From assembly GCA_018902545.1 (NCBI GenBank), contig JAHIQM010000013.1:1-64000 (forward strand): a stretch of 64,000 nt of DNA, in the 5' to 3' direction. The translations under genes were made by a program, and so were the position numbers. The notes below the pieces were generated by a model. It made no database searches, was not told the DNA's origin, and was given only the letters and a program-made list of their open reading frames with translations. Origin of the DNA: Pseudomonadota bacterium. GTDB taxonomy: Bacteria; Desulfobacterota; Desulfovibrionia; Desulfovibrionales; Desulfomicrobiaceae. Below, piece by piece: positions 57,273 to 64,000 of this stretch (the stretch's first letter is position 1; every line of letters begins with the position of its first letter).

Positions 57273-58223
57273 CTAGGCGTGGTTGCGCAATTTGAGTTCA
57301 ATGGGGTGGGGCTTCAGGTAGGTCTGGTCCTGCAGATAGAATTCCTCGTACTTGAGCACATAATGATTGAGCAGGGTCACCGGGACAATGAGCGGCAGCA
57401 CGCCGTGGGCGTACTGGTTGATCAGGTCGAGCAATTCCTGCTTTTCATCCGGAAGAAGGTCGTTCTTGAAGTAGCCCATGATGTGCTGCAGCACGTTGCG
57501 GTGCTTGGGCGGCGTGGCCTTCATGCGCATGGCGTTCATGAGGTATTCGTGGTAACTCTTGAAGAGTTGCTCTTTGGGCATAGCCTTGCCACCCGCCACC
57601 AGCCGCCCCATGGCCCGGTAGATTTCCGGGCTGTGGGCCAGGAGCTGGAGTTTGTGGCGGGTATGGAAGGTGACCAGATTGCCCAGGCTCTGGCCGCCCC
57701 TCAGCATGTCGCGGTAGCGGCGCAGCACGAAGATGCGATCGATGAAATTTTCTCGCAGGAGCACATCGTGCAGGCGACCCTCCTCCTCCACGGGCAGAAG
57801 GGGGAAGTGCTTCATGAACATGCTCGCGAAGATGCCGACAGACTGGCCGGCCAGATTACCCGACTCCGAATAGACCTTGACCCGCTCCATGCCGCTGGAC
57901 GGTGATTTGCTTTTGAAGACGAAGCCGCACAGCCCCTCGCTTTCCAGTTCCGGCAGGCGTGCGGCGGCCCACTCCTGCATGCGCCGGGTGTGGTCAATGC
58001 CGGTTTTCTGGGTCAGCAGGCGCGGGGATTCGGGGTCGCCAACCAGACGCATGGCTTCGCGCGGAATGGGCAGGCCACACTCAACCTCCGGACAGACCGG
58101 GACGTACTCCACGTATTCGCCCAGGGTCCGGGTCAGAAAGGGGTCGTGCTTGTGCCCCCCGTCGTAACGGACCTTGTCCCCGAGCAGGCAGCGGCTTATT
58201 CCCAGGCGGATAGGTCGGTTCAT
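57273..58223 (-). CDS. DUF523 / DUF1722 fusion protein (YbgA-like)
   Basis: A 316-residue protein: DUF523 (1-150) with RLGISRCLLGDKVRYDGGHK and FVPVCPEVECGLPIPRE-type Cys motifs, then DUF1722 (about 190-310). The role of this widespread fusion is not established; DUF523 Cys may bind an Fe-S cluster. AAGGAGAA precedes the ATG at 58223. Confidence 0.9.
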   Translation of the reverse strand: MNRPIRLGISRCLLGDKVRYDGGHKHDPFLTRTLGEYVEYVPVCPEVECGLPIPREAMRLVGDPESPRLLTQKTGIDHTRRMQEWAAARLPELESEGLCGFVFKSKSPSSGMERVKVYSESGNLAGQSVGIFASMFMKHFPLLPVEEEGRLHDVLLRENFIDRIFVLRRYRDMLRGGQSLGNLVTFHTRHKLQLLAHSPEIYRAMGRLVAGGKAMPKEQLFKSYHEYLMNAMRMKATPPKHRNVLQHIMGYFKNDLLPDEKQELLDLINQYAHGVLPLIVPVTLLNHYVLKYEEFYLQDQTYLKPHPIELKLRNHA

Positions 58224-58344
58224 GATATTCTCCTTGCTGGAGGCGGCTGCCTCACCCCGAGGACGCTCCAGCCTTGATTCGATTTTCGTAAAATATTCTC
58301 CAATTACCGCCCTTCTGTCCAGGATGAGGTGGTTTAAAATAATC

Positions 58345-58833
58345 TCATCCCAGCCCGATGTGGGTCAGCTGCTGGAAATTATTGACCAGCTGATAACTGT
58401 CGACTTTAAGCTCCATGACCGCGCTGTCCGGTGCGGCCGCGAAGGCGCTCAGGTTTGGATGCCTCTGCGAAAAAAGGGTCACCGCCTGATGCTTGCGCTC
58501 TGCGTCCAGTTCCGTGGCAAACGCCGTCACGGTCACGGCCTGGGCACTGACTGGGTCGGTTGGTTCGTTGCGCGCCGTGCTGACCAGAAAGGACACGTTG
58601 GGGTTGGCGGTCATGTTGTCGAACTTCGTGGTCTGACGGGGCGTGACCACGATCAGGGTGCGCAGGTCTTGCGCGATCGCGAAAGCCATCTGGCTGCAGA
58701 GGGGAATGTCCATGAAGGAGGTGCACAGCACGCCTGCGCGCTGTCCGCCCAGGATTGTCTCCAAGGTCTTGCGCGCCTCGGCGTCGGCCAGGGTGGTTTC
58801 TTTTGAGTGCGGTTTGGTCATCAGATTCGACAT
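58345..58833 (-). CDS. FMN-binding split-barrel (pyridoxamine phosphate oxidase-like) protein
   Basis: A 162-residue protein with the split-barrel pattern AGVLCTSFMDIPLCSQMAFA, RTLIVVTPRQTTKFDNMTANPNVSFL and a C-terminal PDSAVMELKVDSYQLV. It probably binds FMN (or F420/heme) and acts as a small oxidoreductase. The start overlaps the end of the upstream SDR gene by 13 bases, so the two are co-translated. Confidence 0.85.
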   Translation of the reverse strand: MSNLMTKPHSKETTLADAEARKTLETILGGQRAGVLCTSFMDIPLCSQMAFAIAQDLRTLIVVTPRQTTKFDNMTANPNVSFLVSTARNEPTDPVSAQAVTVTAFATELDAERKHQAVTLFSQRHPNLSAFAAAPDSAVMELKVDSYQLVNNFQQLTHIGLG

Positions 58834-60341
58834 TGTGATCCCTCCTTAGGTGGGGTGACGGGTCCGGACAGGATTTTTCCGCCGATTTTGCGGGCCAGGG
58901 CGGTGAGCATGCCCCGGAAAAGTGGACCGTGCACGGGTATGAGCGGATACCAGTAGACAATGCCCCACAGTCCCCTGGGCAGGAAGCGGGCGCGCAGGGT
59001 CAGTCTTGTGCGCCCCGGGCCTTCTTCCTCCACGTCGAACTGCAGCAGCGCCTCGCCTGGCAGCTTCATCTCGGCCAGCAGGCGCAGGCGGCGGCGCTCT
59101 TCGACCACCAGCACCCGCCAGAAATCCAGGGCGTCCCCGACGCGCAGTTCATCGGGATGACGCCGCCCGCGACGCAGTCCCGGTCCGCCGATGAGTTTGT
59201 CAGCCATGCCCCTGAATTTCCACAACAGGTTTCCATACAGCCAGCCCTCATCTCCGCCAAGCCGCACAAGCACGGCCCAGACCTGGGCCGGGGTGGCGGC
59301 CAGGGTCAGGGTATGCGCCGATTCAAGCACCGTTCCGCCCGCATAGGGAGCGTCTCCGCAGTCGATCCACTCGGGCACTCGCTGCGCCCCCGCGTCGGAC
59401 CAGCAGGTCTGGGCCTCGTGCCGCACCGTGCGGTCCAGGGCCCTGGTGATGGCCTCCTCGGCCGTGAGCAGCCGGGCCTGGACAAGCTCGCGGATGCTGT
59501 TTTCGCGGCACACGACCTTGTTGCGCAGGCCCTCGGCCAGGGGCCGCGCCAGGCTGGAGGGAACCGGAGTGACCAGCTGGATCCAGTAGGAGGAGAGCTT
59601 GGGCGTCAGCACCGGCACCGGGATGATGATGCGGGGCCGCAGGTGCGCCACGCGGGCATAGACGTCGAAAAGTTCGCGATAGCTAAGGATGTCCGGACCG
59701 CCGATGTCCATGGTGCGTCCGGATGTTTCGGGCCGTTCCAGGCAGCCGACCAGGTATTCGAGCACATTGGTCACGGCGATGGGCTGGCACAGGGATTTGA
59801 CCCATGCCGGGGTGATCATGATCGGTAGGCGCTCGACGAGGTAGCGCAGGATTTCAAAAGACGCGCTGCCCGACCCGATGATCATGGCCGCTCGCAGCCA
59901 GGTCAGAGGGACCGGTCCGCTGCGCAGGATTTCACCGACCTCCATGCGCGATTTGAGATGCTCGCTCAAATCCTTGTCCATGTCACCCAGTCCGCCCAGA
60001 TAGAGGATTCGTTCAAGACCTGCCTCCTGGGCAGCGTCGCGCATGATCAGGGCCGCGCGCTTGTCGCGCTCCTCGAAATCCTTGACCCCGGGGTGCATGG
60101 AGTGGACCAGGTAGTATGCGGCGTGGCATCCCCGCATGGCCTCGGTCAGCGCCGCCTGGTCCAGGGCGTCCGCCTGGACCGGTTCCACGTTCGGGTGGGC
60201 GGCGAAAGACCTGCAGCGCAGTTTCTCAGGATTGCGCCCCACGGCGCGTACATTCCAGCCCTTTTCAAGCAGGGCCGAGACCAAGCGGCCGCCGATGTAC
60301 CCTGTCGCTCCAAGCACGGCCACGGTGCGGTTATGCTCCAT
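58821..60341 (-). CDS. SDR/atypical NAD(P)-binding protein fused to DUF2867
   Basis: A 506-residue protein. Residues 1-300 form an extended Rossmann domain with VAVLGATGYIGGRLV and RILYLGGLGD; it lacks the usual Tyr-x-x-x-Lys pair I would expect at the active site. The C-terminal about 180 residues (SAHTLTLAATPAQVWA onward) are a DUF2867 domain, a lipid/ligand-binding helix-grip-like fold. Likely a reductase or epimerase of a hydrophobic compound; substrate unknown. Co-translated with the FMN-barrel gene. Confidence 0.88.
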   Translation of the reverse strand: MEHNRTVAVLGATGYIGGRLVSALLEKGWNVRAVGRNPEKLRCRSFAAHPNVEPVQADALDQAALTEAMRGCHAAYYLVHSMHPGVKDFEERDKRAALIMRDAAQEAGLERILYLGGLGDMDKDLSEHLKSRMEVGEILRSGPVPLTWLRAAMIIGSGSASFEILRYLVERLPIMITPAWVKSLCQPIAVTNVLEYLVGCLERPETSGRTMDIGGPDILSYRELFDVYARVAHLRPRIIIPVPVLTPKLSSYWIQLVTPVPSSLARPLAEGLRNKVVCRENSIRELVQARLLTAEEAITRALDRTVRHEAQTCWSDAGAQRVPEWIDCGDAPYAGGTVLESAHTLTLAATPAQVWAVLVRLGGDEGWLYGNLLWKFRGMADKLIGGPGLRRGRRHPDELRVGDALDFWRVLVVEERRRLRLLAEMKLPGEALLQFDVEEEGPGRTRLTLRARFLPRGLWGIVYWYPLIPVHGPLFRGMLTALARKIGGKILSGPVTPPKEGSQCRI

Positions 60342-60473
60342 GCGTCAACTCCTCATAATTTTTGATATTAAAATAGTTCTTTCATGGCGTCTGGCAACCG
60401 TCTTTACTCGCGCGAGCAAGCAACTTATGGTTTCAAGTGATGCGTTTTTAATGTTTTCACCAATGAGGTTGTC

Positions 60474-61949
60474 ATGAATATACATGTATTACGGGATAGT
60501 GGCGAGTCGAAAGATGCCGTTTTGCTCATGTTTCGCGCCGAAGGGGCGGCCTGGAGCGAGGAGGATCGGCTAGTGGCGGGAATTGCCGGTCCGGATGCGC
60601 AGATACCCTTTTCCGGGAAGGCCGGGCGGACCCGGCTCTGCTTCGGTTCGGCCGGGAGGTGTCTGCTGGTGGGCCTGGGCAAGGCCGACGATCTCGACCT
60701 GGACGGATTCCGCGCCGCCGTGGGCGTGGCAGTGCGCGCGGCGGCCGGGCAAGAGATTTCTTGTCTGGCCGTGGATTCCGCACATCTGGATCGTCTGGAA
60801 CTGGGCGAAGACCTGACGCTGGAATGCGTGGTGGCCGCGCGCTTGGCCGGGTACCGTTTCGTGGCCTTCAAGTCCGATCCCGGGGACGAGGATTGCCCTT
60901 CAAGCCTGTTGATCAGGAGTGACGACGCGGACATGGAGGCAAAAGTGGCCCGGGCCCTGGCCGTGGCGGATGGGGTCGTACTGGCCCGCGACCTGGTCAA
61001 CACTCCGGCCAACGTGGCCACTCCCGAATACCTGGCCGGGGTGGCCCGCGACCTGGCCGCAGAGTTCGGCTTTGGCGTGCAGGTTTTTGGTCCCGAAGAG
61101 ATCGTGGGCATGGGCATGGGCTCCTTTGCCTCGGTTTTTCGCGGCAGCGATACCCCCGCACGGTTCATCGTCCTTGATTCGGCTCCAGGCAGCGAGGACA
61201 AACCCCTGGTCTTCGTCGGCAAAGGTGTGACTTTCGACACTGGGGGCATCTCGCTTAAGCCTCCGGCCAAGATGCATGAAATGAAAGGGGACATGGCCGG
61301 AGCCGCCGCTGTACTCGGATTTTTTAAGGCTCTCGGGCAAGCGGGAGGGAGCGTGCGGCGAGTGGTGGGGCTTTTGCCCTGCACGGAAAACGTGCCGGGC
61401 AGCAGGGCCACCAAACCCGGCGACGTGGTCACGGCCATGAACGGCAAGACGATCGAGATCCTGAATACCGACGCCGAGGGCCGCCTCATCCTGGCCGACG
61501 CCCTGGCCTACAGCGCCCGCTTCGAGCCGCAGATCCTGGTCGATCTGGCCACCCTGACCGGAGCCTGCCTCGTGGCCCTGGGCACCAAGGTGGCCGCCGT
61601 CTTCGCCACCACGGCGGAACTCGACCTGCGCATCCGCGAGGGCGGCAGTCGGGTGGGCGAAAGATTCTGGCCCATGCCGCTGTGGAAGGAATACGGCGTG
61701 CCTCTGAAAGGAGAAGTGGCGGATCTGAAGAACATCGCCACACGGGAAGGGGGTGCGATCTACGCGGCCATGTTCCTGAAGAACTTCGTGCCCGAAGGCG
61801 TGGACTGGGCCCACCTTGATATTGCGGGACCGGCCTGGACCGACGAAAACGCGTCCATCTTCAGGCCCGGCGGGACGGGGTTCGGGGTGCGGACGTTGTG
61901 GGAGCTGGTTGAGGCGTATGATGGGCGCGAGGGGGAGATGGCGCTTTAG
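60474..61949 (+). CDS. pepA: Leucyl aminopeptidase PepA
   Basis: A 491-residue M17 metallopeptidase. Metal and catalytic motifs are KGVTFDTGGISLKP, MKGDMAGAAAV and NTDAEGRLILADAL, with lysine and arginine active residues in them. It is a hexameric cytosolic aminopeptidase; E. coli PepA also binds DNA. It is divergent from the SDR/DUF2867 gene and convergent with the AOR gene. Confidence 0.97.
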   Translation: MNIHVLRDSGESKDAVLLMFRAEGAAWSEEDRLVAGIAGPDAQIPFSGKAGRTRLCFGSAGRCLLVGLGKADDLDLDGFRAAVGVAVRAAAGQEISCLAVDSAHLDRLELGEDLTLECVVAARLAGYRFVAFKSDPGDEDCPSSLLIRSDDADMEAKVARALAVADGVVLARDLVNTPANVATPEYLAGVARDLAAEFGFGVQVFGPEEIVGMGMGSFASVFRGSDTPARFIVLDSAPGSEDKPLVFVGKGVTFDTGGISLKPPAKMHEMKGDMAGAAAVLGFFKALGQAGGSVRRVVGLLPCTENVPGSRATKPGDVVTAMNGKTIEILNTDAEGRLILADALAYSARFEPQILVDLATLTGACLVALGTKVAAVFATTAELDLRIREGGSRVGERFWPMPLWKEYGVPLKGEVADLKNIATREGGAIYAAMFLKNFVPEGVDWAHLDIAGPAWTDENASIFRPGGTGFGVRTLWELVEAYDGREGEMAL

Positions 61950-62029
61950 CGCGAGAACGGGTTGAGCCGGGGGCCGCTGAACCTCTGCCGCCAGCGGACA
62001 TCGTGAATATTCATGTGCTGCCTCTGAAA

Positions 62030-62059
62030 AATGGGCCGGGAACATCGTCCCGGCCCATT
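62030..62059. terminator. Bidirectional terminator between pepA and AOR
   Basis: AATGGGCCGGGA and TCCCGGCCCATT (62030-62059) make a perfect 12-base stem with a 6-base loop. On the minus strand it is followed by TTTTTC, so it terminates the AOR gene well. Confidence 0.9.
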
Positions 62060-62063
62060 GGTT

Positions 62064-63815
62064 CTAGTTCTTATCCTCGCCGCGGCTCATCTCGATAATG
62101 GCCTTGGCATACGCCAGCCGCAGGTTTTCAAGGTATTCAGGATCGGCCTGACCCTTCCAAGTGCTGACTTCCATGAAGCGTTTGGGGATCTTGACCGTCA
62201 TGGGGTCAAAGCCCCCTGCGGCGCGGGCCTGCCAGCGCAGTTTCTGGAGGAAGGTTCCGGCTTCGTCCAGATTGTCGGCCAGCTCGCTCCCGCCAAGTAC
62301 GGTCAGGCACTGGCGCAGGGTTTCTGGGTCGTAGACCTTGCGGGCGAAGAGGCAGGCCACCATGGAGGTCAGGATGACGCGGTCGCGTTCGTCCTCCAGC
62401 AGGAAGGCCAGGGCCTTGTCCACGTCCTTGGGGGCGTTGGATTGGTCATAGGTATAGGCACCCGTGTCCAGATGCGAGTGACGCAAGCCCAGGGATTGTG
62501 CCACGTAGAAAACCTCGCCCGTGGCGTACCCGGCCATCTCCTGGCCCAGAACGCAGGCAAAATCCGCTCCCCCGTAATGATTGGCTGCGGCCATGGTTCC
62601 GGCCGCCAGGATTTTCCAGAACTCGTTTTCCGCTCCGGCCAGCATGTGCACGGCTTTGAGGTATCCCTGGACTTCGCCAAAGCGCAGGTCGATGCCGGTC
62701 TGCTCCGTCGTGACCACGCCCTTTTCAAGCGCCTCCGTGGCCCAGGCCAGGGCCACGCCGCCGCTCATGACATCAAGGCCTGCCTTCTCAACTTCGTCCA
62801 TGACCGTCAGCACTTGGGGTGCCTGGGTCAGGCCGAGCATGGAGCCCGTGGCGAAGATGGGCTCGTAGTCGTAGCCGACCTGGCGGTAGACGTAGCGGTT
62901 GTCGCGGTGGAATTTCTCGCGCACGAAGCCGATGTGGATGCAACCCACCGGGCATCCGGCGCAGGCGGCGTTCCTGAGCAGGGTGTCGTCGGCGAAGCGC
63001 TCGCCCGTGATGCCCTCTATGCCGGGATCTGACGTGGCCTGCAGGTTGCGCCAGGGCAGGGCTTTGAGCTCGTTCAGGGCTTCGAGGTTCGAGGCCGTGC
63101 CCAGGTTGTGGTACTTGCGCATCATGTCCGTGTCTGTGAGCCTGCGGAAGATGTCCTTGTACAGGGCCGGGTACTGCTTGCCCTCGGGCTGGTCCAGGGA
63201 GTTGTTGCCCTCGACGACAATGGCCTTGAGGTGTTTGGCACCCATGACCCCGCCGCCGCCGAGCCGCCCGAAGTGGCGGTAGGTGTCCACGTTGATGCAG
63301 GCCATGGCCGACTTGTTCTCTCCGGCCGCACCGATGCGCATGATCGTCCGGTGCCCGGAGCCTTTGAGGATGCTGCGCAGCAGCTTGCCTGTGGCCAAAG
63401 CGTCCTTGCCCCACAGATATCCGGCGTCCATGAACTCGATGATGTTGGCACCCAGATGCAGCACCGTGGGGCGCTCGGAGCGCCCGATGATCACCAGCGC
63501 GTCGAGCCCCGCGAAGCGCAAAGCCAGGGCGCTGCGGCCTCCGGCATGCGATTCGGCGTACTGTCCGTGCAGGGGCGAGGTGAAGGCGCAGACCGTCTTG
63601 CTCATGAGCGGGAAATAGCCGGTCAGGGGGCCGATGGTGAAGATCAGGGGCTGCGCGGGATCGTCCCATGCCAGTTCCGGCTTGGCGTAATCGAGGTGAA
63701 GCTTCGCGGCCAGCCCTGAGCCGCCGAGATATGTCGCGACGCCGGGAATGCTGCGGATGGTGGAGCGACCCGAGGACAGATTGACTTCCAGTATCCTGAA
63801 GGTTTCGGTGATCAT
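62064..63815 (-). CDS. Aldehyde:ferredoxin oxidoreductase (tungsten pterin)
   Basis: A 583-residue AOR-family enzyme that oxidises aldehydes to acids with ferredoxin. Cluster-ligating Cys are in AACAGCPVGCIHIG (near 283-291), with a fourth in VACLFARKVYD. The N-terminal pterin motifs are GGSGLAAKLHLDYA, HAGGRSALALRFAGLDAL and GHRTIMRIGAAGEN. The substrate range cannot be read. The ATG at 63815 overlaps the stop of the upstream dicluster ferredoxin gene, its likely electron acceptor. Confidence 0.95.
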   Translation of the reverse strand: MITETFRILEVNLSSGRSTIRSIPGVATYLGGSGLAAKLHLDYAKPELAWDDPAQPLIFTIGPLTGYFPLMSKTVCAFTSPLHGQYAESHAGGRSALALRFAGLDALVIIGRSERPTVLHLGANIIEFMDAGYLWGKDALATGKLLRSILKGSGHRTIMRIGAAGENKSAMACINVDTYRHFGRLGGGGVMGAKHLKAIVVEGNNSLDQPEGKQYPALYKDIFRRLTDTDMMRKYHNLGTASNLEALNELKALPWRNLQATSDPGIEGITGERFADDTLLRNAACAGCPVGCIHIGFVREKFHRDNRYVYRQVGYDYEPIFATGSMLGLTQAPQVLTVMDEVEKAGLDVMSGGVALAWATEALEKGVVTTEQTGIDLRFGEVQGYLKAVHMLAGAENEFWKILAAGTMAAANHYGGADFACVLGQEMAGYATGEVFYVAQSLGLRHSHLDTGAYTYDQSNAPKDVDKALAFLLEDERDRVILTSMVACLFARKVYDPETLRQCLTVLGGSELADNLDEAGTFLQKLRWQARAAGGFDPMTVKIPKRFMEVSTWKGQADPEYLENLRLAYAKAIIEMSRGEDKN

Positions 63816-64000
63816 GCTTGCACCTCCACCATCTCAAGGCAGTCGTGGGGACAGAATTCCACGCAGCTGCCGCAATGGATGCAGACATAGGGCCGATCCT
63901 GGCGGTCCTGGGCGATGGCGTCCACCGGGCAGGCGGCCACGCATTTGCCGCATTGGATGCAGAGCTTCTTTAGCTGGGTGACTCCGCCGCCTTTTCGCTG
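63812..64000 (-). CDS. Dicluster [4Fe-4S] ferredoxin-type protein, C-terminal part (runs off the window)
   Basis: The last 62 residues are in the window; the start lies beyond 64000. Two complete 4Fe-4S motifs are visible: CIQCGKCVAACPVD and CIHCGSCVEFCPHDC. The stop codon overlaps the AOR start (ATGA), so it is translated with AOR and probably accepts its electrons. Total length is unknown. Confidence 0.85.
   Translation of the reverse strand, partial: QRKGGGVTQLKKLCIQCGKCVAACPVDAIAQDRQDRPYVCIHCGSCVEFCPHDCLEMVEVQA

Overview
The window looks like chromosomal DNA of a Deltaproteobacterial sulfate reducer of the order Desulfovibrionales. The pointers are nrfHA without assimilatory nitrite genes, a class III-type tetraheme cytochrome beside a CCG-domain/NarI-like membrane redox module, heme-binding sensor kinases, tungsten-type aldehyde:ferredoxin oxidoreductase, Rrf2 regulators with sulfide:quinone oxidoreductase, and one convincing UGA-selenocysteine gene. 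A Desulfomicrobium-like organism fits best, but that is inference from content, not a database match. Coding density is high, GC is high, and no rRNA, tRNA or CRISPR array was seen.

Layout. 1-140 is the tail of an IS3-family element. 0.2-3.4 kb holds two cyclic-di-GMP proteins: a degenerate PAS-GGDEF-EAL protein and an intact diguanylate cyclase. 3.7-8.0 kb is a four-gene overlapping operon of a corrinoid protein, a UroD-type methyltransferase with an altered zinc site, a DUF1638 protein and a hybrid histidine kinase. 8.0-8.5 kb is non-coding with a large nested inverted repeat. 8.5-10.5 kb is nrfHA (nitrite to ammonia) on the minus strand, divergent from an OmpR-type regulator; an RRM RNA-binding protein, a heme-binding sensor kinase and a TauE/SafE exporter follow.

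15-19 kb carries a Kef-type antiporter and a DUF1538-DUF1538-PII-like membrane module. 19-25 kb (minus strand) holds a DUF4139 protein, a CoA-disulfide/persulfide reductase with rhodanese domain, and a three-gene transmembrane electron-transfer complex (tetraheme cytochrome, cytochrome b-like membrane subunit, CCG-domain Fe-S subunit). The Fe-S subunit is split by an in-frame TGA followed by a bacterial SECIS-like hairpin, so it is read here as a selenoprotein. 25-33.5 kb holds two Rrf2 regulators, SQR, DUF1641 and three signalling proteins. Two copies of one promoter plus palindromic operator lie upstream of the second Rrf2 gene and of SQR.

33.7-37.9 kb is an N-end-rule/proteolysis operon (small conserved protein, clpS, clpA, aat, darP). 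38.5-48.2 kb is one long plus-strand run: phosphodiester glycosidase-like protein, uvrB, a divergent NAD-dependent ligase, dapB, then MoxR/DUF58/transglutaminase and a small membrane protein. 48-64 kb is mixed housekeeping and stress: chalcone isomerase-like protein, phosphoesterase, Ser/Thr kinase, LysE exporter, malate synthase G, YjbQ, exported Fe-superoxide dismutase, DUF445, MIF-like tautomerase, DUF523/DUF1722, FMN-barrel protein, SDR/DUF2867, leucyl aminopeptidase, and an AOR with its ferredoxin running off the right edge.

As a whole, the window is dominated by redox sensing and sulfur/nitrogen electron transfer. The most notable items are the predicted selenocysteine in the CCG subunit, the corrinoid/sensor-kinase operon, the shared Rrf2-type operators and the ligase with an altered motif IV.
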